A DNA stretch of 64,000 nt from Tistrella mobilis KA081020-065 (GTDB lineage: Bacteria; Pseudomonadota; Alphaproteobacteria; Tistrellales; Tistrellaceae), in the NCBI RefSeq assembly GCF_000264455.2, contig NC_017958.1, positions 625,001-689,000 on the forward strand, in the 5' to 3' direction. This document shows, one piece after another, positions 34,463 through 44,214 of the stretch (position 1 is the first letter of the stretch; the number at the start of each line of letters is the position of its first letter). Made by a program: the position numbers and the translations under genes. The notes beneath the pieces were generated by a model. It worked only from the letters and a program-made list of their open reading frames with translations, did no database searches and was not told the DNA's origin.

Positions 34463-35309
34463 CGATCCGGCCCCCATTGGCCAGCCCGACGGTGGCCCCG
34501 GGGTCGACCTTCTGGTCATGACCCTTGATGCCACCGATCCGGAGGTCGCCGCCCGACTCGCCCCGCTTCTCGACGACGAGGAGCGGGCGCGGGCCGCGCG
34601 CTTTCATTTCGACCGCGACCGCCGGACCTATATCGCCGCCCATGCCCTGGTCCGCTCGGTGCTGGCGGTGCGGACCGGTATCGCCCCGGCCCGGCTCCGC
34701 TTCACCGCCGGTGCCCGCGGCAAGCCCGAACTGGCGGCCGGGCAGATGCCCGTTCTGGCCGACGGCCGGCCGGCGCTGCGCTTCAACCTGTCGCACACCC
34801 GCGAGGCGGTGGCGGTGGCGGTCACCACCGATCCGGCCTGCGCTGCCACCGATCTCGGCGTCGATGTCGAGGCCGCCGACCGGCTGGGCGATTACGATGC
34901 CCGCATTGCCCGTAGCTTCTTCGCGGAAGATGAGGCGGCAGCACTCGAAGCCCTGCCCACGGCGGCAGACCGTGCCCGCCGCTTCCTCACCCTCTGGACG
35001 CTCAAGGAAGCGGTGATCAAGACCACAGGCCAGGGGCTGTCGCAGAAACTCTCGGGCTTCAGCATCCGCTTTCCCGCCGGCTGGCCGGCCGAGGGGCTGC
35101 TGCCCGATATCGAAGCCCGCGATCCCGCCCCGCCCATGGGCCTCACCTGGCATCTGAGCCATCGGGAACTGCCGCCTGCAGACGGGCGCGGGGGCCTGCA
35201 TCTGGCGGGCGCCCTGCTCGCGCCCGTCAGGCAGCCCCGGCCCCGCTGGCGGCTGCACCGGGTGACAGCGGCGATGCTGCCCCGGCTTCATCTGCAAGCC
35301 GCCGGCTGA
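34449..35309 (+). CDS. Sfp-type 4'-phosphopantetheinyl transferase
   Basis: 286 residues. Transfers phosphopantetheine from CoA to a Ser in carrier domains, which all the NRPS carriers here require. Motifs: RFNLSHTREAVAVAV (His for CoA), LGVDVEAAD (Mg ligands), and FLTLWTLKEAVIKTTGQGLS (catalytic Glu/Lys). I chose ATG 34449, preceded by GAGGGAG, within the RND gene's last codons. Its last 83 bases overlap the convergent antiporter gene. It is the only PPTase in the window and the natural activator for the NRPS. Confidence 0.93.
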   Translation: MLPTDDPAPIGQPDGGPGVDLLVMTLDATDPEVAARLAPLLDDEERARAARFHFDRDRRTYIAAHALVRSVLAVRTGIAPARLRFTAGARGKPELAAGQMPVLADGRPALRFNLSHTREAVAVAVTTDPACAATDLGVDVEAADRLGDYDARIARSFFAEDEAAALEALPTAADRARRFLTLWTLKEAVIKTTGQGLSQKLSGFSIRFPAGWPAEGLLPDIEARDPAPPMGLTWHLSHRELPPADGRGGLHLAGALLAPVRQPRPRWRLHRVTAAMLPRLHLQAAG

Positions 35310-36960
35310 AAGCGCGCAGGATCATGCTGCGGGCGATCTCTTCGGGATCGGTCACCACCTCCAAATGGCCCTGTGCCGCCAGATAGGCGGCCTGATCGTC
35401 ATCCTCGGCCCGGGCGACCACGATCAGCCCGGGATTGGCCGCCAGCGCCTGGCCGACCACCTGGCCGGCCTCGAAACTGCGCGAGATCATCACGAACATC
35501 ATCCGCGCCCCCGCCAGATTGGCGGCCTTCAGAATGTCGGGCGCCGCGGCATTGCCCTGGACGCATTCGATGCCGCGCTTCGCCAGATCGGCGGTGCGGC
35601 CGGGCAGATCCTCGATCACCAGAAACGGCAGATCGCGCGCTTCGAGTTCGGCACAGATCCGCCGGCCGACCTGGCCATAGCCCACCACCACCGCATGATC
35701 GGCCAGCGTCGTCGGCACCGGCGGCAGGTCGGGCGCATCTTCGGGCCGGGCCGGCGGCAGCATCGGTTCGGTCCGCGCGCGCCAGATGTCGATCGCCCGG
35801 AAGAGCAGCGGGTTGATCAGGATCGACAGGATGGCCCCCGCCAGAATGAAATCCTGCCCCTCGGCCGGCATCAGCCCCTGGGACACGCCCAGCGCCGCCA
35901 GGATGAACGAGAACTCGCCGATCTGGGCAAGGCTGGCCGAAATGGTCAGCGCCGTACCCCGGCCATGGCCGAAGGCCCGCACGATGCCATAGGCGGCCAG
36001 CGACTTGCCCAGGACGATGATGACCAGCGTCGCCGCCACCGGCAGGGGGTCCTCGATCAGGATCGCCGGATCGAACAGCATGCCGACCGAGACGAAGAAC
36101 AGCACCGCGAAGGCATCGCGCAGCGGCAGCGATTCCTCCGCCGCCCGATGGGACAGGGTCGATTCGCTCAGCACCAGCCCGGCAAAGAAGGCGCCGAGGG
36201 CAAAGGAGGCCCCGAAAATCTCCGAGGCGGCGAAGGCGACCCCCAGGGCCAGGGCCAGGACGCACAGCCGGAACAGCTCGCGTGAGCCCATATGCGCCAC
36301 CTGGTGCAGCACCCAGGGCACAACGCGCCGGCCGATCAGCAGCATCACGGCCACGAAGACCACCACCTTACCCAGCGTGATCGCCACCGTGGCCGCGATC
36401 TCCGGGAGCGACGGCGCGCCGCGGCCCTCGGCGGTCATCAGGGCACCGAAGGCCGGCACCAGCACCAGGGCCAGCACCATCGCCAGATCCTCGACGATCA
36501 GCCAGCCCACGGCGATCCGGCCGCGTTCGGTCTCGATCAGCCGGCGCTCCTGAAGCGCCCGCAGCAGCACCACGGTGCTTGCCACCGACAATGCGAGGCC
36601 GAAGACCAGACCGGCCGTGATCGTCCAGCCGAGCGTCAGCGCCATCCCCAGCCCGAGCAGCGTCGCCAGCCCCATCTGGGCAACGGCACCGGGCAGAGAG
36701 ATCCGCCGCACCGACATCAGATCCTTGACCGAGAAGTGCAGCCCCACCCCGAACATCAGCAGGATCACCCCAAGTTCGGCCAGTTGCGGCACCAGCTTCT
36801 GATCGGCGACATAGCCCGGCGTCGCCGGCCCGATCGCCACGCCGGCCAGCAGATAGCCGACCAGCGGCGAAATCTTCAGCCGCTGGGCGATCGCCCCCAG
36901 CACGAAGGCGAGGCCCAGACCGGCGACGATGGTGGTGACGAGGGGCAGGTCGTGATGCAT
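35227..36960 (-). CDS. CPA2 cation:proton antiporter (KefB/YbaL type)
   Basis: 577 residues: a 12-helix Na/H-exchanger domain (about 1-385; SPLVGYLLAGVAIGPATPG, VLLMFGVGLHFSVKDL, FGASFALGAFFAGLVLSES) and a C-terminal RCK_N/TrkA-N domain (HAVVVGYGQVGRRICAELE) that binds a nucleotide and gates transport. It exchanges K+ or Na+ for H+. The start MHHDLP at 36960 fits the family; the frame extends upstream but without homology. Its Ala/Gly-rich last 27 codons overlap the end of the PPTase gene on the other strand. Confidence 0.93.
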   Translation of the reverse strand: MHHDLPLVTTIVAGLGLAFVLGAIAQRLKISPLVGYLLAGVAIGPATPGYVADQKLVPQLAELGVILLMFGVGLHFSVKDLMSVRRISLPGAVAQMGLATLLGLGMALTLGWTITAGLVFGLALSVASTVVLLRALQERRLIETERGRIAVGWLIVEDLAMVLALVLVPAFGALMTAEGRGAPSLPEIAATVAITLGKVVVFVAVMLLIGRRVVPWVLHQVAHMGSRELFRLCVLALALGVAFAASEIFGASFALGAFFAGLVLSESTLSHRAAEESLPLRDAFAVLFFVSVGMLFDPAILIEDPLPVAATLVIIVLGKSLAAYGIVRAFGHGRGTALTISASLAQIGEFSFILAALGVSQGLMPAEGQDFILAGAILSILINPLLFRAIDIWRARTEPMLPPARPEDAPDLPPVPTTLADHAVVVGYGQVGRRICAELEARDLPFLVIEDLPGRTADLAKRGIECVQGNAAAPDILKAANLAGARMMFVMISRSFEAGQVVGQALAANPGLIVVARAEDDDQAAYLAAQGHLEVVTDPEEIARSMILRAFSRRLADEAGAASPLSPGAAASGAGAA

Positions 36961-37197
36961 GCGCGGCCGGGTCTCCGGAAAAGCTGAGCGGAAGAATGAG
37001 GGGCAGGCGAAATCGGGCCGTGAAACACCAGACGCAGACATGCGTCATCGGCCACGAAGGTTGAAGGAAGGGATCAGGGTGACGGGGAGCCGCGGATGAA
37101 AGCCGCTCATCCCGGTATATGGCGCAGCCCTTGACGGTTCAAGAACCTCACCCGATTTTTGCGGAGAGTCTGCCCCGTCCACGAAGGCCGCCCCCGT

Positions 37198-37629
37198 ATG
37201 CCCCAGCCCCTCCCGCATGGCCCGCACGCTGCCGGCCGGCAGCGCCTGCTGCCGATGCTGCTGGCGCTGCTCGCCCTGTTGTGGACGGCGGGCGCGGTGG
37301 CGGGTGCGGTGCCGCAGCTGCCGGCCCCGCGGGATGCCGCCGGCCAGCCCGGCACGATCGGTACCGCCACGGGGTCCGGCACACCCTTCATCCTGCCGCG
37401 CGATGCCGGGCCGGTGCTTCTGGCCGATCACGGCCGCCAGCCCATGGGCTTGCCCGCCGCGGGCGGATCGGCCCTTCCCCCACCGGCCGTCCCCATCCCC
37501 GGCCACCGCCTCGCCCCCCGGCGCCGGCACCTTGTGGCAGAACCGCAGGATCGGATACGGCCCCGCCGCTTCACCCGCCCCGCCGTCCGCGCCCCGCCTG
37601 CGGGCCGGGGCCGCATCGCTGCCGTCTGA
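37198..37629 (+). CDS. Small Pro-rich exported protein (uncertain)
   Basis: 143 residues from ATG 37198. A hydrophobic segment (LLPMLLALLALLWTAGAVAGA) resembles a signal peptide or anchor; the rest is rich in Pro, Gly and Arg without recognised domains. It precedes secDF on the same strand by 137 bases. No homology recognised. Supported only by the signal-like segment; other frames are also open here, so it may not be real. Confidence 0.35.
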   Translation: MPQPLPHGPHAAGRQRLLPMLLALLALLWTAGAVAGAVPQLPAPRDAAGQPGTIGTATGSGTPFILPRDAGPVLLADHGRQPMGLPAAGGSALPPPAVPIPGHRLAPRRRHLVAEPQDRIRPRRFTRPAVRAPPAGRGRIAAV

Positions 37630-37766
37630 CCGGCCGCCGCGGCCCGCATATCACCGACATCTCCACATCATCGAGACATCCCGTCCCTCCGGATCTGGCG
37701 GATGCCGGCGCCACTGCGCGCGGCCGCCCCGGTGCGGCCGTGCGGGCCCCTATGGAGACCGGTTGA

Positions 37767-40103
37767 ATGCGCACATCGCGCTGGCTGATCCTGACCTATG
37801 CCCTGATCATTCTGGCGGGGCTGTCCGCAGCCCTGCCCAACCTGCTTAACCCCGACCAGAGGGCAGCACTGCCCGGCTGGCTGCCGTCGAAAGCCGTCAC
37901 CCTCGGCCTCGATCTCCGCGGCGGGTCGCAGCTGGTGCTGGAGGTCGACGCCTCCGCCCTGCTCAACGATCCCAGGCTGACCGAGGCGGAGCGCGCCGAA
38001 CGGCTGAATGCCGCCCTGACCCAGAGCCTCGAAATCGTCCGCACGCGCATCGACCAGATCGGCGTCGCCGAACCCTCGGTCCAACGGGTCGGCGACGACC
38101 GGATCATGGTCCAACTGCCCGGCGTGCAGGATCCGGCCCGGATCCGCACCCTGCTCGGCAGCACGGCGAAACTCGGCTTCCATATGCTGGCCGATCCGCC
38201 GGCCGCCGGAACCCGCCCGGCACCCGGCGCGCTGTTGCTGCCCATGCAGGACGAACGCGACGGCAGCGGCGCACCGCGAAAGCTGGCGGTTCAGGCGCAG
38301 CCCGCGCTCGACGGTGACCGGCTGGCCGATGCCCATGCCGGCTTCGATCCACGCAGTGGCGAGCCGGTGGTCAATTTCCGCTTCGACGAGGCCGGCGCCC
38401 GGCGCTTCGCCGAGATCACGACGCAGAATGTCGGCCGCCCCTTCGCCATCGTGCTCGACGGCCGGATCCTGAGCGCCCCGGTGATCCGCGAGCCGATCAC
38501 CGGCGGCGCGGGCCAGATCAGCGGCCGGTTCTCGGTGGCCGAGGCGGGCGTGCTCTCGGCCCTGCTCCGCGCCGGCGCCCTGCCCGCCCCGCTCAAGGTG
38601 ATCGAGGAACGCAGCGTCGGCCCCGATCTGGGCGGAGACGCGATCCGTGCCGGCATCATTGCCGGCCTGGCCGGCTTCGCGCTGGTCTGCGGCTTCATGG
38701 TGGTGCTCTATCGTGGTTGGGGGATGATCGCGAACCTGGCCCTGCTGCTCAACGTCGCCCTGACCCTGGGTGCGCTCTCGGCACTCGGCGCCACCCTCAC
38801 CCTGCCGGGAATTGCCGGCATCATCCTGGGCCTCGGGCTTGCGGTCGACGCCAATGTGCTGATCAACGAGCGCATCCGCGAGGAAACCCGCCGCGGCCGC
38901 AATGCCCGGGCCGCCCTCGATGCCGGGTTCAAACGGGCCTATGCGACCATCGTCGATTCCAACGTCACCAGCCTGATCGCCACCCTGCTGCTGTTCCAGT
39001 TCGGCAGCGGCCCGGTGCGCGGTTTCGCCGTCACCATGGCGCTCGGCATCCTCATCTCGATGTTCACCGCGGTCACCGTGGTCAGGATCGTCATGACCTG
39101 GGTCCTGGACCGGCGCGGCGCGCTCCGCTCATCCACGGCCAGGCTGGAAATCGAACCGCTGATCCGGCTGATGCCGAAAGGCGACACCCGGATCCGCTTC
39201 ATGCGCGCCCGCTTTGCTGGCATCGCGGTCTCGGCCGTGCTGTCGCTCGCCTCGATCGGGCTGTTCCTCTCGCCCGGGCTCAATTACGGGGTAGACTTCA
39301 AGGGCGGCATCCAGATCGAGGCCGCGACCCATGCCGATCCGGGCCGCCTGCGCGAGCGGCTGGACGGGCTGGGGTTGGGAGAGATTACCCTCCAGCAGAC
39401 CGGCAGCGACGGCGTCCTGGTCCGGGTGGCGCGTCAGCCCGGCGATGATGCCGCTCAGACCACAGCAGTCGAAACGCTCAAAACGGCGATCCGGGATGTC
39501 GACCCCGCCGCCGGCATCGAGCGGGTCGATGTGGTGGGGGCCAAAGTCAGCGGCGAGCTTGCCACCGCCGGCGTGCTGGCGGTGGTGCTCGCCGGCCTCG
39601 CCATGATGGTCTACATCTGGTGGCGCTTCGAATGGCCCTTTGCGGTGGGGGCCATCGCGACGCTGGTGCTCGACATCACCAAAACGATCGGCTTCTTCGC
39701 CCTTACCGGCATCGATTTCAACCTCACCGCCATCGCCGCCCTGCTGACCCTGATCGGCTATTCGGTCAACGACAAGGTCGTGGTCTACGACCGGATGCGC
39801 GAGAACCTGCGCCTGCACCGCACGCTGTCGCTGCGCGAGATGATCGATCTTTCGATCAATCAGACGCTGACCCGCAGCCTTTACACCTCGGCGACCGCCT
39901 TTCTCGCCATGCTGCCGCTGGCGATCTGGGGCGGCAGCGCGGTGGAGAGTTTTGCCGTGCCGATGGTGTTCGGCATCGTGGTCGCGGCATCGTCCTCGGT
40001 GTTCATCGCAGCTCCCATCCTGCTGTTCCTGGGCGAACCGATGCGCCGGCGCAGCCGGTCGGCCCTGACCGCGGAGGAGGCAGCGACCGCAACCACCGGA
40101 TGA
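37767..40103 (+). CDS. secDF: SecD-SecF fusion, protein translocase accessory subunit
   Basis: 778 residues fusing SecD (about 1-455) and SecF (about 470-765). SecD features: KAVTLGLDLRGGSQLVLEVD, LEIVRTRIDQIGVAEPSVQR, and GLGLAVDANVLINERIREE in helix 4. SecF features: GLNYGVDFKGGIQIEA and TLIGYSVNDKVVVYDRMRENL. It uses the proton gradient to help Sec-exported chains leave the channel. Many alphaproteobacteria have separate secD and secF with yajC, so this fused copy, without yajC, beside a natural-product locus may be an additional copy. Confidence 0.93.
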   Translation: MRTSRWLILTYALIILAGLSAALPNLLNPDQRAALPGWLPSKAVTLGLDLRGGSQLVLEVDASALLNDPRLTEAERAERLNAALTQSLEIVRTRIDQIGVAEPSVQRVGDDRIMVQLPGVQDPARIRTLLGSTAKLGFHMLADPPAAGTRPAPGALLLPMQDERDGSGAPRKLAVQAQPALDGDRLADAHAGFDPRSGEPVVNFRFDEAGARRFAEITTQNVGRPFAIVLDGRILSAPVIREPITGGAGQISGRFSVAEAGVLSALLRAGALPAPLKVIEERSVGPDLGGDAIRAGIIAGLAGFALVCGFMVVLYRGWGMIANLALLLNVALTLGALSALGATLTLPGIAGIILGLGLAVDANVLINERIREETRRGRNARAALDAGFKRAYATIVDSNVTSLIATLLLFQFGSGPVRGFAVTMALGILISMFTAVTVVRIVMTWVLDRRGALRSSTARLEIEPLIRLMPKGDTRIRFMRARFAGIAVSAVLSLASIGLFLSPGLNYGVDFKGGIQIEAATHADPGRLRERLDGLGLGEITLQQTGSDGVLVRVARQPGDDAAQTTAVETLKTAIRDVDPAAGIERVDVVGAKVSGELATAGVLAVVLAGLAMMVYIWWRFEWPFAVGAIATLVLDITKTIGFFALTGIDFNLTAIAALLTLIGYSVNDKVVVYDRMRENLRLHRTLSLREMIDLSINQTLTRSLYTSATAFLAMLPLAIWGGSAVESFAVPMVFGIVVAASSSVFIAAPILLFLGEPMRRRSRSALTAEEAATATTG

Positions 40104-40185
40104 CAGGTCATCCCTCCTGAGGTATAGCGGTCGCATCCGGCCCGGATGCGGCCGCCCATGCCGACGACACCGAAGGAGGGGTTTC

Positions 40186-40971
40186 ATGCAGCCCACCGCC
40201 TCGCGCTGGGTCCAGCCCGGCCAGGATCGATGGCTCACCGGTCCCGCCGGCCGAAGCGCCGCGCCCTGGCGGCTGCTCTGCATCCCCCATGCCGGCGGCG
40301 GCGCCAGCGCCTTCCGCCCCTGGGAGGCGTTCACCGGCCCGGATGTCGAGCTTCTGGTCGCCCAGCTGCCGGGCCGCGAAAGCCGTTTTCCCGAACCGGC
40401 GCTCGACCGGGTGGCACCGGTGGTCGACGGGCTGGCCACCGCCCTCGGCCGTCTTGCGCCCAAACCGACCCTGATCTTCGGCCACAGCATGGGTGCGATG
40501 ATCGGCTATGAACTGGCCGCCCGGCTGGTGGGTGAGGCCTCGCCCCATGCACCGCGCACGCTGATCGTCTCGGGCCGCACCGCCCCCGGCTCATCCAGCA
40601 CCTTGGGCGATCTGCTCGGGCTGGACGATGCCGGCTTCGCAGATGCACTTGCCGCCCGCTATGACGGTATCCCCGCCGCCCTGCTCGCCGATCGCGAATT
40701 GATGGCCGTGTTCCTGCCGACCCTCAGGGCCGATTTCCGGATGGTCGCGGAATATCGCCCGGATCCTGCCGCCTGCCCGCGCCTGCCCTGCCCGATCCTG
40801 GCGCTGGGTGGCGCCGACGACATTCATGCCGCCCCCGAACGGCTGACCGCCTGGCAGGATTTCACCACCGCCGGCTTCATGCGCGAGATCTTTCCGGGCG
40901 GGCATTTCTACCTGGCGGCCGATCCTGCCTGGGTGGTTGCGCGCGTGCTGGCCGCGCGCAGCATGGTCTGA
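40186..40971 (+). CDS. Type II thioesterase of NRPS/PKS systems
   Basis: 261 residues of alpha/beta hydrolase fold. CIPHAGGGASAFRPW is the family start; the nucleophile Ser is in GHSMGAMIGYE, the Asp in GGADDIHAAP, and the His in FPGGHFYLA. Such enzymes remove wrong or stalled groups from carrier domains. It lies in the same locus as the PPTase and NRPS genes, though about 9 kb away on the same strand. Its stop is 4 bases from the convergent SPFH gene's stop. Confidence 0.93.
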   Translation: MQPTASRWVQPGQDRWLTGPAGRSAAPWRLLCIPHAGGGASAFRPWEAFTGPDVELLVAQLPGRESRFPEPALDRVAPVVDGLATALGRLAPKPTLIFGHSMGAMIGYELAARLVGEASPHAPRTLIVSGRTAPGSSSTLGDLLGLDDAGFADALAARYDGIPAALLADRELMAVFLPTLRADFRMVAEYRPDPAACPRLPCPILALGGADDIHAAPERLTAWQDFTTAGFMREIFPGGHFYLAADPAWVVARVLAARSMV

Positions 40972-40974
40972 GGC

Positions 40975-42426
40975 TCAGCCCCCCGCGCCCGCGACCCTGG
41001 CGCCGCCCACGGGCGGGGCGGTTTCAGGAACGACGCCATAGGGCCCGAACCCCGCCGGCCCATAGGGCGTGGTCACGGCACCCGTGCCGCCACCGATGCC
41101 CAGCCAGCGGCTCAGCTGTTCCAGGGTCACCGGCTCACCCGGCAGGAAGCCCTGGCGCACGGCGGTGGGCGCCGGCTGGGGCGAGGCAGGCTGCACCGGG
41201 GTCGCCGGCGCCGTCTGATGCTCGGGCGTGGTGGTTTCCGGCACCATGGCCCGGCCGACCGAGGCGGTGCCGGCGGGCACGCCTTCGACGACCGCCTCGC
41301 TCTCGCCGCTATCCATGCGCGGCCCTGATTTCGGGCCGCCAGCCGGCGCGGGAGCCGCACCTGTCTGATTGAGCGGTTCCGAACCGACCGGCCGGATCTC
41401 AGCCGTGCCCGTATCCACGTCGCCCACGATGACCGGCTGGCCGGCACCGCCATCGGCAGCCTGGGGCGCGCCCGTGGCGCCGGACGTCGTCGCCGCGCGG
41501 GCGCCATTGCTGTCGATGCCGCCCAGGATCAGCGGCATGCCACCCGAATCCTTGTTGCCGATCACCACCACCTTGGCATTGGTCGACTGGGCGAGCTGCA
41601 CCGAGGCATTGATGCCGAGCCAGGTGAGATAATCCGGAATTTCCGAGGCGCCGACCCGATCGAACAGCATGCGGATACCTTCGCCTTCGATCCGCTTGCG
41701 TTCGGCTTCCTTCTGCTCGGTCGCCAGGCGGTAATCATATTCCAGCTGACGCTGATACTGCTCGACCTTGCGCTCGATCGCCTGGGCAACCCGCTCGGGC
41801 AGATGGATCGCCTTGATCAGCACGTCCTGCAGTTCGATCAGATCGATTCCGGGTTGGCTGTAATAGTTGCCGCGCAGGAAATTCGACTTCACGCCTTCAT
41901 AGATCTCGTTCTGCACGATGGTGCGCAGGTTCGAATAAAAATCCTCGGCCGTGTACTGCGAGATGCGCGCCCGGGCCACCGATCCGACTTCCGGGATAAT
42001 GATCTTGTGCAGATATTCCGGGCCGACATTCTTGTGCAGGATGCCGACATATTCCTGGTTCACCCGGTAGCGGAACGAAATGGTGGTCGCGACCGTCAGA
42101 CCGTCTGCGGTGATCGCATCATAGGTCTGGGTCACGGTCTGGAAGCGGACGTCATAGATCTCCAGCCGGTCCCAGGGCCAGATCACCTGCAGCCCTTCCC
42201 CCGTGGGGTTCTCGACATCGGTCCCGCTGAAACGGTGCCAGACCACCCCGGCATGACCGGCCGGCACGGTGATGAACATCGCCGGCCAGAACAGGATGAC
42301 GAGCGCACCAAAGATCAGCACGGAGAGCGTCAGCGACCAGAGATGGCGGCGGAGCCAGCCGCCGATCCGGCCGAACAGCCCGGGACGCTCCGGCTCGTCG
42401 GTCATGTCCATATCGGCGACCGTCAT
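40975..42426 (-). CDS. SPFH-domain (stomatin/prohibitin) membrane protein
   Basis: 483 residues. One membrane helix (SLTLSVLIFGALVILFWPAMF) then an SPFH domain (about 55-270: VPAGHAGVVWHRFSGTDVEN, GLTVATTISFRYRVNQEYVG, YLTWLGINASVQLAQS), with a coiled-coil part rich in Glu/Arg and a Pro/Ala/Gly-rich tail of about 150 residues. These proteins form ring- or cage-like membrane microdomains. The start overlaps the ABC exporter's stop (ATGA, 42423-42426), so the two are translated together. Its work with the exporter is inferred from this. Confidence 0.88.
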   Translation of the reverse strand: MTVADMDMTDEPERPGLFGRIGGWLRRHLWSLTLSVLIFGALVILFWPAMFITVPAGHAGVVWHRFSGTDVENPTGEGLQVIWPWDRLEIYDVRFQTVTQTYDAITADGLTVATTISFRYRVNQEYVGILHKNVGPEYLHKIIIPEVGSVARARISQYTAEDFYSNLRTIVQNEIYEGVKSNFLRGNYYSQPGIDLIELQDVLIKAIHLPERVAQAIERKVEQYQRQLEYDYRLATEQKEAERKRIEGEGIRMLFDRVGASEIPDYLTWLGINASVQLAQSTNAKVVVIGNKDSGGMPLILGGIDSNGARAATTSGATGAPQAADGGAGQPVIVGDVDTGTAEIRPVGSEPLNQTGAAPAPAGGPKSGPRMDSGESEAVVEGVPAGTASVGRAMVPETTTPEHQTAPATPVQPASPQPAPTAVRQGFLPGEPVTLEQLSRWLGIGGGTGAVTTPYGPAGFGPYGVVPETAPPVGGARVAGAGG

Positions 42427-44111
42427 GCCGGGTCCTCCCCATCTTCGTCTTCAATACGAGCGTCGTCTTCAATACGGGCATCTCGGTTGTCGACGATCCT
42501 GACCACGCGCCCCTCCTCCATCGCCACCCGACGGTCGGCAACGTCGAAATAGCGGTCGTCATGGGTGATGGCGATCACCGTCTTGCCGCGCGCTTTCAGC
42601 ATCGGCAGCAGTTCCCGGTAGAACTTGCGCCGGAACTGCGGGTCCTGATCCGCCGCCCATTCGTCGAGCACCAGCACCGGCCGGTCCTCGATCATCGACA
42701 CCATCAGGGCCAGACGCTTGCGCTGGCCGCTCGACAGGTCGATCGTATCGAACAGGTCACCCTGAAGCGCTACCTTGCCGCCCATCTCCATCAGCTTCAC
42801 CAGCGCGTCAAACTCGGCCACATCCGGCGGTTCGATGCCATAGAGCCTGCGGAAGAGATGGTAGTCGGCGTAGATCGCCGAAAACAGCGAACGATAGGTT
42901 TCGAAAGAGCCGCGGGTAACCGGTTTTCCATCCAGCCGGATCATGCCCCTGTCGGCATGATAGAGGCCGAGCAGCAGGCGGATCAGGGTCGACTTGCCCG
43001 AGCCGTTGCCGCCGGTCACGAAGATCAGCTCGCCCGACCGGATGGTCAGGTCCACCGGCCCCACCCCGAAGGACACGCCGCCGACCGGGGCATAGGCAAA
43101 GGCGACCCCGTCCAGCCGGATCTCCTCGAACGAGGTCAGGGTCTGGGGCGGGGTGGCGGCCACCTCGGATGCGGCGACGATCTCGCGCAGCACCCGGTCC
43201 ATGCGCATCAGATTGTCCGCGGCGGCATTGGCCATCGCCATCATAGGCACGGCCTGAATCACCATGCTGAGCGGGCCCACGATGAACAGGATCGCCGTCG
43301 CCGTGCGCACCACCGCCTCGGGCTCGGTATTGCCGAAGCTCGGCACCACGAACACCACCAGGCCCAGCAGCAGGAAGATCATCGTCTGGCCGAAGACGAA
43401 TTCATTGCCCGACTTCACCTGCATATCGGCCTTGGCATCACGGGCCTCGATCGACACCCGCGCCATGTCGCGCAGCAGGGCATCGCGGCGTGCCGACGAC
43501 AGCTTCACCTCCTTGAAGCCGTCGAGCACGTCGCGCATGCTTTCGAAAACCTGGTTTTCCTTCATCATCGCAGCCGGATACCGGTTGCGCAGGTCGATCA
43601 GCCGCCGGATGACCAGAAACACCGCAATCGCGATGAAGCCGGTGCTCAGCCAGAAGGCGGTGCGGTCGGTGATGAAGATGTAGATCATCGCCAGCCCGAC
43701 CAGAATCACCGACTGTGCGGCGATCACCAGCAGGTTGGCGGCCTGGGATATCGTCTGGGTATCGCGGATGACGCTGGCGAGGATGTTGCCCCGCCCCACC
43801 TGTTCCAGCGGCAGAAGATCGGATCGCGAAACCGCATCGATCAGGCTGCTGCGCTGACGATGGATGATCTCCTCCACCTCGGTGGCGGTGATCTGCATCA
43901 TCCGGCGCTGGCTCAGCACATAGATCGCCACCACGATCACAAACAGCGCCACGGTCCGCAGGTCGAGCGCGTCTTCGTAGAGCCCGGCGGAATTGTTGAT
44001 GATCGCCATCACCAGCGCATTGCTGACACCGGCGAGCGCGGCGATGAACAGGAGGGTCGCCGGCTTCGCCGTCAGGTCGCGGCGAATAAGCTCGATCAAG
44101 GGCATCGTCAC
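42423..44111 (-). CDS. Cyclic-peptide-type ABC exporter (SyrD/PvdE-like)
   Basis: 562 residues: six-helix membrane half (about 1-310) fused to an ATPase half (about 330-545). Walker A GGNGSGKSTLIRLL, signature LSSGQRKRLALMVS, Walker B PVLVLDEWAAD, H-loop ITHDDRY. The layout is that of the cyclic peptide/siderophore exporter family that moves NRPS products across the inner membrane. It forms a translationally coupled pair with the SPFH gene and is probably an export route for the peptide made by the neighbouring NRPS. Confidence 0.93.
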   Translation of the reverse strand: MTMPLIELIRRDLTAKPATLLFIAALAGVSNALVMAIINNSAGLYEDALDLRTVALFVIVVAIYVLSQRRMMQITATEVEEIIHRQRSSLIDAVSRSDLLPLEQVGRGNILASVIRDTQTISQAANLLVIAAQSVILVGLAMIYIFITDRTAFWLSTGFIAIAVFLVIRRLIDLRNRYPAAMMKENQVFESMRDVLDGFKEVKLSSARRDALLRDMARVSIEARDAKADMQVKSGNEFVFGQTMIFLLLGLVVFVVPSFGNTEPEAVVRTATAILFIVGPLSMVIQAVPMMAMANAAADNLMRMDRVLREIVAASEVAATPPQTLTSFEEIRLDGVAFAYAPVGGVSFGVGPVDLTIRSGELIFVTGGNGSGKSTLIRLLLGLYHADRGMIRLDGKPVTRGSFETYRSLFSAIYADYHLFRRLYGIEPPDVAEFDALVKLMEMGGKVALQGDLFDTIDLSSGQRKRLALMVSMIEDRPVLVLDEWAADQDPQFRRKFYRELLPMLKARGKTVIAITHDDRYFDVADRRVAMEEGRVVRIVDNRDARIEDDARIEDEDGEDPA

Positions 44112-44214
44112 CGGGCGGAACTCGGTCTTGGGCGGGAAAGTCGTGCCCGGGCCTCAGACCCGGGAAGAGGAGCGCGGCGTGCCCGGCCGGGTCCGCGACG
44201 CAGCACCTTGCGGC

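Noticed and set aside
30077-34534. 1485-codon minus-strand frame opposite the first RND operon
   Set aside because: Gln/Asp/His/Arg-rich shadow of a GC-rich gene; no motif.
37217-37849. 210-codon frame overlapping the start of secDF
   Set aside because: Overlaps the secDF start, is Pro/Arg-rich and lacks any domain or ribosome site.
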